A stretch of DNA of 64,000 nucleotides from Bradyrhizobium sp. NAS80.1 (GCF_001908205.1 NZ_LGHL01000006.1:47295-111294), one strand, 5' to 3'; shown: positions 38,120-47,575, numbered from the stretch's first letter. Notes: generated by a model not told the origin, from the letters alone. A program made the numbers and translations.

Positions 38120-38621
38120 TCTGTGTCTCGCGAGTTCATGGTCGATCGGCCGTTAGATGTCACGTTTCCAACTTTTGACAGCCACATGTCAGGAAATCAG
38201 CCGGCCGGTCCAGTGAACTGATGTCACGTCGAGATCTTCGAAACAAACGCGCTGTGCCGTCCGCCTTTGCCAGAGGTTCTGTTCTCAAATGCTCTTCAGA
38301 GGAAGAAGCGTGTTCTCGATGTGGCGAAATGCGTGCCAGCTGTTCTTGGCGCGATATTGGAAATCGTCGTCAGCCTCGCTCCGGAAACCGTCGTCTCGTT
38401 GAGCGCGATATCCGGAGAACGCTATTCTACGACGAGACGGACGTCTCGTCGCTATCGGCGGTGAGGGCACGAGTCATTCGCCGCGCGCGCCGAAAAGAGT
38501 TTTGCCTTTCATTGACCTGCGCGCGTCCCCGCCCAAACATGCTGCGACAAGGTGGCGCGCCCTCTGCACCCGGCATCCTTCGGGGCAGGAGTGCTGCTGC
38601 TCCATTGGCCGGAGGCGCAAG
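38120..38621. promoter_or_regulatory. Divergent regulatory region with inverted repeats
   Basis: About 500 bp between the divergent importer and AprAB-like operons. It contains the near-perfect dyad CGACGAGAC-GGAC-GTCTCGTCG at 38430-38451, a further GTCTCGT half-site at 38393-38399, and GAAACAAACGCG at 38240-38251, which repeats a motif from 29690-29702. GGAGG at 38611-38615 serves the GTG start at 38622. No gene is seen. A dimeric regulator binding GTCTCGTCG halves is inferred. Confidence 0.5.
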
Positions 38622-40226
38622 GTGGTTTCGTCGTCGCTTGAGGAATTGTCGCTGACGGCTGACGTGTTGATCGTCGGTGGCGGCATGGCGGGCGCCTGGG
38701 CGGCGACGTCAGCGGCGCAGGCGGGCGCCAAGGTCGTGCTGGCCGACAAGGGCTATTGCGGCACCAGCGGCGTCACGGCCGCGGCGGGCCCGGGCCATTG
38801 GTGGGTGCCGCCGGATCCTTCCGCGGCGCGCGATGCGGCGGTCGCCAACCGCGTGGCTGCCGGTCTGGGGCTTGGCGAAGCGGAGTGGATGTATCGCATC
38901 CTCGACCAGACCTGGCGCACGCTGCCGACGCTTGCTCGCTACTACAAGTTCGCCGTCGACGACGAGGGGCGCGTAAACCATCGCGCGGTACGCGGGCCGG
39001 AATATATGCGCGCCCTGCGCCAGCAGGTGCTCGGCCACGGCGTCACCATTCTCGATCATTCGCCCGTCCTCGAACTGCTGGCGCGTTCCGATGGATCGAT
39101 CGGCGGCGCGCGCGGCCTTCGCCGGCAGGACGGTGGCCGGTCCTACCGGATCGAGGCCGGTGCCGTGGTGCTCGCGGCGGGCGGGACCAGCTTTCTGTCG
39201 CATCTGCTGGGATCGCACACCAACACGGGCGATGGCTATCTGATGGCGGCCGAGGCGGGCGCGCAGATGTCCGGCATGGAATTCACCGCCGCCTACACCA
39301 TCGCGCCGGCGCACTCCACGATGACGCGCAGCATGGCCTACTCATTTGCGACTTACTACGATTCCGACGGGCAGGAGCTGGATTTGCCGCTGGGACCCGA
39401 CCAGACCATTCGGCTGGCTCGCGCGCTGCAACGCGGGCCAGTTTACTGCTCGCTGCACCGTCTGCCCGATGACATCAAGGCGAGGCTGCATACGATCTCG
39501 CCCAACGTGCCGCTGGTATTCGACCGCTGGGGCATCGATCCCTACCGCGACCGGTTCGAGGTCACCCTGCACAATGATGGCACTATCCGCGGCATCGGTG
39601 GCGTGCGCGTGCATGATACGGATGGCGCGACCGCGGTCGAGGGGCTGTTCGTCGCCGGGGACAACGCATCGCGCGAGAAGGTCGCGGGCGCGATCTCCGG
39701 CGGCGGCAACGTCAATTCGGCCTGGGCGCTGTCATCAGGCGTGTTCGCCGGACGCGCGGCGGCGCGTGTGGCGCGTAGCGCGGTGCGGCGGACGGAAAGG
39801 CTTCGGCCGCTCGGCCGTGCTGGGCTGCGACCGGGCGGGCGACCACAGACACTCGACGTCGCCGCCATTCGAAGCAGCGTGCGCGCGGAGATGCATCCGT
39901 TCGACAAGAACCTCTTTCGCACCGGACCCGGGCTTGCCGCGTCGTCGCGCATCCTCGACGACCTCTGGCGCGATGTGGCGGAGCACGGACATGCGGGCAC
40001 GCTTGCCCTGCGTGAGGCTGCGGCGCTCGTGGCGACAGCGCGCTGGTCGGTGGCCACGGCGGCCGCACGCAACGAGAGCAGGGGACTTCACCGCCGCGAG
40101 GATTGTCCTGCGCAGGATCCCGGATTGGCTGCGCGGCTGCTCAGCGGCGGACTGGACCGGATCCGGGTGTCGCTCGACCGTCCTTCGCCGGCGACCAGAC
40201 CCGATCAGCTCGAGGCGGCGTCATGA
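38622..40226 (+). CDS. FAD-dependent oxidoreductase, AprA/fumarate reductase flavoprotein-like (copy 2)
   Basis: A 534-residue paralogue of the 33127-34755 product, sharing ADVLIVGGGMAGAWAATSAAQ, DKGYCGTSGVTAAAGPG, RGPEYMRALRQQVLGHGVTI, ILDHSPVLELL, TGDGYLMAAEAGAQMSGMEF and FDRWGIDPYRDRFEVTL. The GTG start is chosen because GGAGG sits 6 bp upstream and the encoded VVSSSLEELSLTADV matches the paralogue; an upstream ATG at 38502 would add 40 unrelated residues. Its stop overlaps a dicluster ferredoxin gene (ATGA). The C-terminal domain (AREAAAMLATARW-like in copy 1, LREAAALVATARWSV here) is shared and may be a helical dimerisation region. Confidence 0.85.
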   Translation: MVSSSLEELSLTADVLIVGGGMAGAWAATSAAQAGAKVVLADKGYCGTSGVTAAAGPGHWWVPPDPSAARDAAVANRVAAGLGLGEAEWMYRILDQTWRTLPTLARYYKFAVDDEGRVNHRAVRGPEYMRALRQQVLGHGVTILDHSPVLELLARSDGSIGGARGLRRQDGGRSYRIEAGAVVLAAGGTSFLSHLLGSHTNTGDGYLMAAEAGAQMSGMEFTAAYTIAPAHSTMTRSMAYSFATYYDSDGQELDLPLGPDQTIRLARALQRGPVYCSLHRLPDDIKARLHTISPNVPLVFDRWGIDPYRDRFEVTLHNDGTIRGIGGVRVHDTDGATAVEGLFVAGDNASREKVAGAISGGGNVNSAWALSSGVFAGRAAARVARSAVRRTERLRPLGRAGLRPGGRPQTLDVAAIRSSVRAEMHPFDKNLFRTGPGLAASSRILDDLWRDVAEHGHAGTLALREAAALVATARWSVATAAARNESRGLHRREDCPAQDPGLAARLLSGGLDRIRVSLDRPSPATRPDQLEAAS

Positions 40227-40603
40227 TCGAACTCATCGTCGAAGAGCGCTGCACGGATTGCGGCGCATGCATCGAAGTCTGCCCGGCCAATGTGCTCGAG
40301 CCCGGCCGCGCCGGCCTGCCGGTTCTGGCGCGGGTGGAGGACTGCCAGACCTGTTTCATGTGCGAGCTCTATTGCCGCACGGATGCGATTTATGTTGCGC
40401 CCGATTGCGATCGCCGTGTCTCCGTGAACAAGGAGCAGGTGGTGACGTCCGGGCGCCTCGGCCAATACCGCAAACACTCCGGCTGGGATGAATGGGCGGA
40501 GCGTTTTCTTAACGAGCAATGGCTGATGGAGACCGTCTTCCGTCGCGCCGGCGAGGCTGCGGCGCAAGCGAGAGGAGGACGGCCCGCCGCCGCGAAGGAA
40601 TAG
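40223..40603 (+). CDS. 4Fe-4S dicluster ferredoxin-like protein, AprB-like (copy 2)
   Basis: A 126-residue protein with motifs C10-x2-C13-x2-C16-x3-C20-P (CTDCGACIEVCP) and C41-x2-C44-x2-C47-x3-C51 (CQTCFMCELYC). The second cluster is followed by R instead of the usual P. It is coupled by ATGA overlap to the flavoprotein upstream and presumably passes electrons to or from it. The C-terminal extension (about 70 residues, basic and Ala-rich at the end) is longer than in copy 1. Confidence 0.9.
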   Translation: MIELIVEERCTDCGACIEVCPANVLEPGRAGLPVLARVEDCQTCFMCELYCRTDAIYVAPDCDRRVSVNKEQVVTSGRLGQYRKHSGWDEWAERFLNEQWLMETVFRRAGEAAAQARGGRPAAAKE

Positions 40604-40744
40604 CCGGCCACGCGCGCGGAGACGAATTCATATGCCTCCCCAAAGCGCGTCGTCCTGTTGTTGCAGGATGCCGACCATCTTTGAAAAGACTATCTTGCCT
40701 CGAGCGCCTAGCATGTCCGCATCAGAGCCACATGAACGCGTGAC

Positions 40745-41738
40745 ATGAACACTCCCCGCATTGAAAACGAGCGTGCCTCCACCAGCGTGCGATCGCCGAT
40801 CATCGTCAATCAGCTTGGCGCAGAGGTTCGCGCAGCACTCGTCGAACATTGGTCGCGCCCGCTGATCATCGACCATCCTGCCGATCGTGCTGCGTGGGAG
40901 GTCGCGCCTGAAGCCGACGTGCTGCTGACGCGGCCGCTGGCCGGCTGGAGCAAGGCGCCTGGCGAGAAGCCTGCAGGCTGGCCATTCGGCCTGCGCTGGA
41001 TCCAGACCGCATCCACCGGCATCGACTTCTTTCCGGCGTGGCTGCTCGACGGGCCGGTGGTGACGGTCGGCCGCGGCATCTCGGCCGATCCGATCGCCGA
41101 ATACGTTCTCGCGGCGATCCTCGGCTTCGAAAAGCGCATTCACGAGATCCGGCCGCGCAGCCGCGAGCAATGGAAGATCGCTCCGCTGGGCTCGCTCAGC
41201 GGCAAGACGATCGGCATCGCAGGTTTTGGTGCAATCGGCCGTGCCGTCGCCGAGCGAGTCAAGCCATTCGGCGTCAACATCAAGGTTCTCAGGCGCTCGG
41301 CCTGGCCTTACGTTCTTCCGGGCAGCCAGCCCGTAGACAGCATCGAGCAGCTGGTCGAGGTCTCCGATCATCTCGTCCTGGCGCTGCCGGCGACGACGAA
41401 GACCACCCGCCTGATCAATGCGGACGTGCTGGCACGGGCCAAAAAAATCGCTGCATCTGATCAATGTCGCGCGCGGCAAGATCATCGATCAGAAGGCGCT
41501 TCTGCAAGCGCTCGATGACGGGCGGATCGCCGGCGCCACGCTCGATGTTACGGATCCGGAGCCGCCGCTCGATGGCGATCCTATTTATGAGCATCCCAAG
41601 GTCGTTCTCACCCCGCACGTCTCGTGGACAGGCGGCGAGGACGTCAAGCGGCTGGCCGACAAGACACTGGTCAATCTCGACGCCTACGCGCATGGCGTGG
41701 CGCTGGCCGACGTCTTCGACAAGACTCTCGAATACTAG
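40745..41738 (+). CDS. D-2-hydroxyacid dehydrogenase, NAD-binding (frameshift)
   Basis: A D-isomer specific 2-hydroxyacid dehydrogenase: LRWIQTASTGIDFFPAWL, the NAD Rossmann motif TIGIAGFGAIGRAVAERV, the ALPATTKTTRLIN segment, and the active-site parts LINVARGKIIDQKAL, VTDPEPPLDGDPI and VVLTPHVSW with the catalytic His. One A too many in the A7 run 41441-41447 breaks the frame; with it removed, ARAKKSLHLINVARG reads through. It reduces a 2-oxo acid or oxidises a D-2-hydroxy acid. The class II aldolase gene starts 16 bp later. Confidence 0.87.
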
Positions 41739-41754
41739 AAAAGGAACCGCAACG

Positions 41755-42537
41755 ATGAACAAGGTCGTCGAGAAGCCCAGGAAATATTCGCTGGTCGAGC
41801 GGACGCCGGCGGTGACGTTCGAGGAGGAGAGGCTGCACCGCAAGCAGCGTCTCGCCGCGACGTTCCGGCTGTTTTCGCGCTACGGCTTCGATCAGGGCCT
41901 CGCGGGCCATGTCACCGTGCGCGATCCGGAATTCCCTGAACGCTTCTGGATCAATCCGCTGTCGAAGCATTTCAGCCAGATCAAGGTATCCGACCTTCAG
42001 CTCGTCGACCACGACGGCAATATCCTGATCGGCGACAAGCCGATCAACCAGGCCGGCTTTGTGATCCATTCGGCCATTCATGCGGCGCACCCCGAGGTGA
42101 TCGCGGCCGCGCATACCCATTCGACCTATGGCAAGGCCTGGTCGGCGCTTGGCCGGCTGCTCGATCCGCTGACGCAGGATTCCTGCGCCTTCTACGAGGA
42201 TCACGTGTTGTTCGATCCGTTCTCCGGCGTCGTGCTGGAGGCGGAGGAGGGCCGCAAGATCGCGCAGGCGCTGGGATCGAAGAAGGCCGCGATCCTGCAA
42301 AATCACGGGCTGCTCACGGTGGGGCCGACCATCGAGGCCGCCGCCTGGTGGTACATCGCGATGGACAACGCCGCGCGCGCGCAGTTGCTCGCGGAGGCCG
42401 CCGGTACGCCGAAGCCGATCCCGCACGAAATTGCCAGTCTGACTTCGCGGCAGGTCGGTACGCATAAGGGCGGCTATTTCAGCTTCCAGCCGCTGTGGGA
42501 CTGGATTACCGAGGCGGAACCGGATTTGTTCAATTAG
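41755..42537 (+). CDS. Class II aldolase/adducin family protein
   Basis: A 260-residue protein of the class II aldolase/adducin fold: FSRYGFDQGLAGHVTVRDP, INPLSKHFSQIKVSDLQLVD, and the zinc-binding HAAHPEVIAAAHTHSTYGKAW with paired His, then AAILQNHGLLTVGPTIEAA with the third His. Members cleave or epimerise phosphorylated sugars or decarboxylate hydroxy acids. The start follows AAAGGA. It is grouped with a hydroxyacid dehydrogenase, which suggests processing of a small carbon skeleton left after desulfurisation. Confidence 0.9.
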   Translation: MNKVVEKPRKYSLVERTPAVTFEEERLHRKQRLAATFRLFSRYGFDQGLAGHVTVRDPEFPERFWINPLSKHFSQIKVSDLQLVDHDGNILIGDKPINQAGFVIHSAIHAAHPEVIAAAHTHSTYGKAWSALGRLLDPLTQDSCAFYEDHVLFDPFSGVVLEAEEGRKIAQALGSKKAAILQNHGLLTVGPTIEAAAWWYIAMDNAARAQLLAEAAGTPKPIPHEIASLTSRQVGTHKGGYFSFQPLWDWITEAEPDLFN

Positions 42538-42644
42538 GAGCCTCACTCCCGGGAATTGCCCGCGCCGTGAGATCGTGAGATATCACGGCGCCGCCGCTTG
42601 TGTTGCTTGCGCAAGCGCGCGCCGCAAATGGTGGGAGTGGCGAC

Positions 42645-43046
42645 ATGGTCAATGGTCTGCCAAGCGAAGTTGAAGTCATCACATTGTTCGTCGATGAAAT
42701 TGCGTCGTCGAAAGCCTTCTACGCCAGGGTTTTCGCATCCGAGACGATCTGGGAGGATGCGGTCTCATCCGTGCTCAGATTTGGCGGGCTCCTGATCAAT
42801 CTTCTCGACGTGTCTCAGGCGCCGACGCTCGTCGAGCCGTTGCCTGTCGGGCCGTCATCCGCAGGGGCGCGCGTGCTGTTGACGATCAGGGTAGTTGACG
42901 TTGATCAGGTCTGCGCGGCTCTCCGGGAGATCGGTGTCGATTTGCTCAATGGGCCGATCAACCGTCCTTGGGGAAGGCGCACCGCGTCTTTCGCGGACCC
43001 ATCGGGTCATGTCTGGGAGATTGCGCAGGCGATTGACCAGACCTAG
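42645..43046 (+). CDS. VOC family (glyoxalase/bleomycin resistance-like) protein
   Basis: A 133-residue vicinal oxygen chelate protein: VITLFVDEIASSKAFYARVF, VSSVLRFGGLLINLLD, ARVLLTIRVVDVDQVCAALREIG and the end TASFADPSGHVWEIAQ with the metal-binding Glu. Start at 42645 (MVNGLPSEVEVITLFV) follows GGAGT. Function cannot be told from sequence; such proteins act as dioxygenases, lyases or binding proteins. It follows the aldolase gene by about 107 bp. Confidence 0.88.
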   Translation: MVNGLPSEVEVITLFVDEIASSKAFYARVFASETIWEDAVSSVLRFGGLLINLLDVSQAPTLVEPLPVGPSSAGARVLLTIRVVDVDQVCAALREIGVDLLNGPINRPWGRRTASFADPSGHVWEIAQAIDQT

Positions 43047-43083
43047 GGCGCCTACGGCGAACTTTGGCTGAGTCTTTGTGATC

Positions 43084-44457
43084 CTAAAGCGAGAGAGTCC
43101 GGAGACGCGCCGCCAGATCGGCGCATTGCTGCCGTATATCGGGTACGGCGATGATCTCCCAGAACGCGGCCCGGGTGAGCGGGCCAACAGCGTAGAGGCG
43201 TCGTGATGGTGATCCATGTTCGCCAACGATCGCACAATCCGGCGTGACCTCGATGCCGATCCGTAAGGGATCGATCCGCGCAAGGCCATTGTCGAACAGG
43301 CTGCGGACCGCCGGGTTGCTGCTGGCGCCCGGATCCTTGACGATGCCGGTGCAGTCCACGATCGCGCCGACCTGAAGCTCGGACAGCGCGCTCTGGCCGC
43401 GCCTGCGATAGCTGACGAGCGCGCCGCTCTGGTTCGGTGTGACGGTGGCGAGCTTGCCGGAGATGACGGTCAGGCGTCCGGCCGCAAGCGCTTCCGTAAT
43501 GCGGGTCTCGACCTCGGGCGCCGTACGGTGGCGATGGACATCCCACCAGGCGCGGGCATGCTCCAGGAATCTGCGCCGTGATTCCAGCGGCAACTCCCGC
43601 CAGAGCCGCTGGGTGTGGGGCCTGATGGCGTCGATCGCGCTGCGCCAGTCGCCGCCCTCGCCGACATGCGCTTCGATACGGCGACGAAACCAGTGCAGCA
43701 GGGCGCCGATCCGGGCGCCGAACGGAATTTCCCTCTCGGCGAGATGCATCGGATCGATGCGGCGATGGGCTCTCGGCAGCAGTCCGCGCCGCGACAGGGC
43801 GACGATCTGCCCCCGGTGTCCGTGGCGAAGCAGGGACAGCACGTAATCGACCATCGACAGACCAGTGCCGAGGATCAGCATGGTTGCGTTGCTGTCGATG
43901 CCGGCAGCAGTGGGAGCCACCCATGGGTCGACATGGCCGGGCAGGCGCGAGGCCGCGGCGTCGTGGCCGGTCGCGAGAATCGCGATGGCGCCAGTCAGTA
44001 GCTTCCCGTCAGCCAGCGTCACGGCGACGCCGGATGGCGTTTCAGCAATCGCGATGCACTCGTTCTGCAAGATCGTGAGACCCCGCGTTCCCTCGCGGGA
44101 GGTCAGTGGCGCGATCAGGTCGGCGAGATAGTCGCCGTAGGTCTGGCGCGGAACGAAGCAGTAGGGGTCAGGACACATCGGCCCATCGGGGCGCGTGCAC
44201 AGCCAGCTCCAGAAATGCCCGGGATCGTCAGGCAGCGCGCTCATGTTCGAAACGCGCACATTAAGGAGATGCTCTGGATTGCCTGCGTGGTAGGCAAGGC
44301 CGCGGCCGATCTCGGGCCGTTTCTCGATCAGTGTGACGCGAAGATCCGGTGGAGACGCTTTCAGGAGTTGAAACGCCATCAGGGCGCCGCTAGCGCCCCC
44401 ACCGATGACAATCGCGTGCCGCCCCTCCGGACCCATCGTGCCGCCCCCCCGTTTCAT
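43084..44457 (-). CDS. FAD/NAD(P)-binding protein (NAD-binding-9 family)
   Basis: A 457-residue flavoprotein beginning HAIVIGGGASGALMAFQLL, with GRGLAYHAGNPEHLLNVRVSN (a mark of the FAD-NAD(P)-binding 9 family), AIAILATGHDAAA, MLILGTGLSMVDYVLSLLRHG and a late VDCTGIVKDPGASSNP. It probably starts at 44457 or at the internal ATG 44436. Related proteins are annotated as hydroxylases or siderophore-type monooxygenases. It is convergent with the VOC gene and lies next to the LysR regulator on the same strand. Confidence 0.82.
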   Translation of the reverse strand: MKRGGGTMGPEGRHAIVIGGGASGALMAFQLLKASPPDLRVTLIEKRPEIGRGLAYHAGNPEHLLNVRVSNMSALPDDPGHFWSWLCTRPDGPMCPDPYCFVPRQTYGDYLADLIAPLTSREGTRGLTILQNECIAIAETPSGVAVTLADGKLLTGAIAILATGHDAAASRLPGHVDPWVAPTAAGIDSNATMLILGTGLSMVDYVLSLLRHGHRGQIVALSRRGLLPRAHRRIDPMHLAEREIPFGARIGALLHWFRRRIEAHVGEGGDWRSAIDAIRPHTQRLWRELPLESRRRFLEHARAWWDVHRHRTAPEVETRITEALAAGRLTVISGKLATVTPNQSGALVSYRRRGQSALSELQVGAIVDCTGIVKDPGASSNPAVRSLFDNGLARIDPLRIGIEVTPDCAIVGEHGSPSRRLYAVGPLTRAAFWEIIAVPDIRQQCADLAARLRTLSL

Positions 44458-44618
44458 CGGTCGGTCAACGTCGCAGGACTGCGATTGGTTCTACGGCTCA
44501 ATTGCGATGATAGTCGGACAGACCGCGATATCGATGTCGCAGCAACACCGGAGTGATGTTTCTTCTGCCGCAATGGACGTTTGTGGAATGATCATATCGG
44601 CGCGTAGCCGGCGGCCGG

Positions 44619-45533
44619 TCAGAGCTTCTTGCAGACACGATCGACCAGCGCGATGAACCAGCGCAGCGCCGGGTCGGTCGTGGCCCGACGGGTGTAGAGC
44701 AGGTCGATGGTGAAGGCCTCGACATCATAGGGAACCGGAACGACGGACACGCCGGCGCTTTCGGCGAAGCGGCGGGCGATCCGCTCGGCCATCGTCGCCA
44801 CGAGATCGGTGCCGGCGATCGCAAACGGAACCGCGACGACATGCGCAAGGGTGATGGCGGTCCGGCGTTTGCGCCCGTGCCGGGCCAGCATCGTATCGAT
44901 CGCGCCGGGGAGCCCGTCGCCGCCCGCCGACGAGAACAGGGCATGCGGGAGACGGGTATAGTCGTCCCTGGTCAGCCTGGCTTTTCGCTTGGCCTGGCCG
45001 GCGTCGCGGATGCAGACGAAGTTCTCCTCGAACAGCATACAGCGCGTGATGCGCGTCGAGGCCGGAAGATGCCCGCCGATCAATGCATCGACATCGCCGT
45101 GTTCGAGGCTCGCGACGCTCGCAGCGGCGTCAATGATGGGGCGTACCACGAGATCGATGCCGGGCGCTTCCCGTCGCAGCGCCGCGACCAGCGGCGGTAT
45201 GACGACAAGGTCGCCGTAATCGGTCACCGCGATGGAGAGGCGGCGGCGGGCGGTCGCGGGATCGAAGCTCGATCCGGGCGCCAGCACGCCCCTGATCTGT
45301 CCGAGCGCCTCGCTGATCGGCCGGGCCAGCGCAAGCGCCTTGGCCGTCGGCTGCATGCCCGATGCGGACCGCACGAACAGATCGTCGCCGAACAGCGCCC
45401 GCAGGCGGGTCAAGACGCTGCTCATCGACGGCTGCGCCAGGCCGACGCGTTCGCCGGCGCGGGTCACGTTGCGCTCGTCCATCAGCGCCTCGAAGGCGAA
45501 CAGGAGGTTGAGGTCGACGGAAGCTAAATTCAT
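44619..45533 (-). CDS. LysR family transcriptional regulator
   Basis: A 304-residue LTTR starting MNLASVDLNLLFAFEALMDE, with HTH ERNVTRAGERVGLAQPSMSSVL, LRALFGDDLFVRSASGM and a C-terminal effector domain (LSIAVTDYGDLVVIPPLVAAL). The NLLFAFEALMDE start is of the NodD/NahR-like subgroup, whose ligands are often aromatic compounds. It is divergent from the membrane transporter gene, with a perfect palindrome in between (45542-45555). Confidence 0.92.
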   Translation of the reverse strand: MNLASVDLNLLFAFEALMDERNVTRAGERVGLAQPSMSSVLTRLRALFGDDLFVRSASGMQPTAKALALARPISEALGQIRGVLAPGSSFDPATARRRLSIAVTDYGDLVVIPPLVAALRREAPGIDLVVRPIIDAAASVASLEHGDVDALIGGHLPASTRITRCMLFEENFVCIRDAGQAKRKARLTRDDYTRLPHALFSSAGGDGLPGAIDTMLARHGRKRRTAITLAHVVAVPFAIAGTDLVATMAERIARRFAESAGVSVVPVPYDVEAFTIDLLYTRRATTDPALRWFIALVDRVCKKL

Positions 45534-45541
45534 TTGAGCGA

Positions 45542-45555
45542 TGATATGCATATCA
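45542..45555. promoter_or_regulatory. Palindromic LysR-type operator candidate
   Basis: TGATATGCATATCA is a perfect 14-bp palindrome located 9 bp upstream of the LysR start and ahead of the divergent transporter gene. LTTR sites are T-rich palindromes of the T-N11-A type near the shared promoter, so this is a good candidate for autoregulation and for control of the transporter/DUF2891 genes. Confidence 0.55.
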
Positions 45556-45571
45556 AAAATCGATTTCAAGA

Positions 45572-46546
45572 ATGTCGCTCGGGCTGGTCTATTGGCGCGG
45601 AAGACCCGATTGGACGAGGCGCATGCGACCCTCACTCCTGCGCTTCATCCCGCGCGGACCGACATTGCTGGCGCTCGGCGTCCTGCTCGGGCTTGCGTGC
45701 CCGGCCCTTGCAGATCTGGTCCGTCCGCTGATGCCGGCGACGATCTTCGTGATCGTGCTTGGAACGCTGTTGCGCGTCGACGGTAAGGCCGTCGTCGCGA
45801 CGCTGCGGCGGCCATCGCTGTCCGTGCTCCTGCCGGCCGTGGTCATGGTCGCCTGTCCGCTGGCGGTCGGCATTGCCAGTCATATCCTCGTTCTTCCCTC
45901 GGAATTCGCGCTTGCGATCGTGCTTGCCGTCTCGGCGCCGCCGTCGAGCGGCACCGCCGCGGTGGCCCGCATGCTCGGGCTCGACGCTGCGGTGCCGCTC
46001 GTCGTGACGGTGTTGTCCATGGTGCTTGCTCCGGTCACGGTTCCGCTGCTTGCAGGCTGGTTCGGCGGGCTCGAGATCAGCGCGCTAGAGCTGGCGCTGC
46101 GGCTGGCGTTGCTGATTGGCGGCGCCGAGGGCGTGGCCTTCCTGTTGCGCCGGCACGCCGCGCCGGTTCTGACGGCCCGCGGCGACCTCGTCGATGGGAT
46201 CATCGTCACGGCGCTCGTCCTCTTCGCCGTGGCAACCATGGCCGGCATCCCCGCGCAGATCGCGGCGGATGTGCCGACCGCGACGCTCTGCCTCGTGCTC
46301 GCCTTCGCCTGCAATCTTGCGCTCCAGGTCGCGGGCGCCGTGTTGCTGCCGGGAACTCTGCCCCAGCGGCTGACGGTCGGCCTCATCCTCGGCAATCGCA
46401 ATGTCGGGCTGGTCTGGTCGGCGCTCGGCGCTGCCGCCTCGCCGCGCATGGCCCTATACTTCGCCGCGACGCAATTCCCGATCTACATCCTGCCGCGTCT
46501 GATCGAGACGTTGATCAGTCGCGGCAAACGAAAGGCCACTCTATGA
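45572..46546 (+). CDS. Polytopic membrane transporter (bile acid:sodium symporter-like)
   Basis: A 324-residue protein with about nine or ten hydrophobic segments. The PALADLVRPLMPATIFVIVLGTLLRVDG segment, split by short loops, and VSAPPSSGTAAVARMLGLD resemble the BASS/arsenite-permease-like family, which exports or imports organic anions with sodium or protons. ATG 45623 (MRPSLLRFIPRG) is an alternative start. The stop overlaps the DUF2891 gene start (ATGA). Divergent from the LysR gene, it is probably its target. Confidence 0.78.
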   Translation: MSLGLVYWRGRPDWTRRMRPSLLRFIPRGPTLLALGVLLGLACPALADLVRPLMPATIFVIVLGTLLRVDGKAVVATLRRPSLSVLLPAVVMVACPLAVGIASHILVLPSEFALAIVLAVSAPPSSGTAAVARMLGLDAAVPLVVTVLSMVLAPVTVPLLAGWFGGLEISALELALRLALLIGGAEGVAFLLRRHAAPVLTARGDLVDGIIVTALVLFAVATMAGIPAQIAADVPTATLCLVLAFACNLALQVAGAVLLPGTLPQRLTVGLILGNRNVGLVWSALGAAASPRMALYFAATQFPIYILPRLIETLISRGKRKATL

Positions 46547-47556
46547 CGACGTCCCGTCTCACCCGCGAACAGGCCACGCAATTTGCCCGCATCGCGCTCG
46601 GCCATGTCAGGCGCGAATATCCCAACAACGTCGACCACGCGCTTGCCGAGCCCGCGGACGCCCGTACGCCAAGCCAGCTGCATCCGATCTTCTATGGCAG
46701 CTATGACTGGCACTCCTGCGTTCACAGTTACTGGATGCTGGCGCGGCTGCTCCGGCGCTTTCCGGATTTCGCCGCGGCGTCCGATATTCGGGCCTTGTTC
46801 GACGTGCAGTTCGTCCCCGAGAAGGTCGCTGTCGAGTGTGCCTACTTTGCCCGCCCGACCGCACGCGGCTTCAAGCGGCCCTATGGCTGGGCCTGGCTGT
46901 TGAAGCTGGCGACCGAGCTGACACTGCAATCCGACGATCGCTGGGGTCGCAATCTCGCGCCGTTCGCGGACGTCATCGCTCAGCGCTTTCGCGACTTCCT
47001 GCCGCTGTCGCCTTATCCCGTGCGCGTTGGCACCCATTTCAACACCGCGTTCGGCCTGCGGATGGCGGCCGACTACGCTGAGATCAGCAAGGACGAGGGA
47101 CTGGCGAAGCTGCTGCGTGAGACGGGCTTGCGCTGGTATGGCGAGGATCGCGATTGCCCGGCCTGGGGCGAGCCCAGCGGCGACGATTTCCAGTCCTCGG
47201 CCCTGATCGAGGCCGAGTGCATGCGGCGCCTGTTGCCGTCAAACGTGTTCCTGCCGTGGTTCGACCGGTTTCTGCCGCGGTTGTCGGAGCGGCTGCCGGT
47301 GACGCTGTTCCGGCCTGCGACGGTCAGCGATAGGACCGACGGCAAAATCGCCCATCTCGATGGCCTCAATCTCAGCCGGGCCTGGTGCTGGCGCGCGCTC
47401 GGCGACGCCTTGCCGGCAGGCGACGAGCGGCGCGCCATCGCCCACGATGCTGCGCAGGAGCATCTCGCCGCGGGCCTTCCCCATCTCGCCACCCATTACA
47501 TGGGCGAGCACTGGCTTGCGAGCTTCGCCGTTCTCGCGCTCGATGATGCGGAATGA
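46543..47556 (+). CDS. DUF2891 family protein
   Basis: A 337-residue protein of the DUF2891 family: HPIFYGSYDWHSCVHSYWML (conserved Trp-His pair), PYGWAWLLKLATEL, VGTHFNTAFGLRMAADYA, CPAWGEPSGDDFQSSALIEAE and DGLNLSRAWCW, then HYMGEHWLASFA. The repeated aromatic-rich helices suggest an alpha/alpha-barrel like that of glycosidases or terpene cyclases, which is inference. Coupled by ATGA to the membrane transporter gene. Confidence 0.88.
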   Translation: MTTSRLTREQATQFARIALGHVRREYPNNVDHALAEPADARTPSQLHPIFYGSYDWHSCVHSYWMLARLLRRFPDFAAASDIRALFDVQFVPEKVAVECAYFARPTARGFKRPYGWAWLLKLATELTLQSDDRWGRNLAPFADVIAQRFRDFLPLSPYPVRVGTHFNTAFGLRMAADYAEISKDEGLAKLLRETGLRWYGEDRDCPAWGEPSGDDFQSSALIEAECMRRLLPSNVFLPWFDRFLPRLSERLPVTLFRPATVSDRTDGKIAHLDGLNLSRAWCWRALGDALPAGDERRAIAHDAAQEHLAAGLPHLATHYMGEHWLASFAVLALDDAE

Positions 47557-47575
47557 GCAGCGCCCTCGGCGTCGA

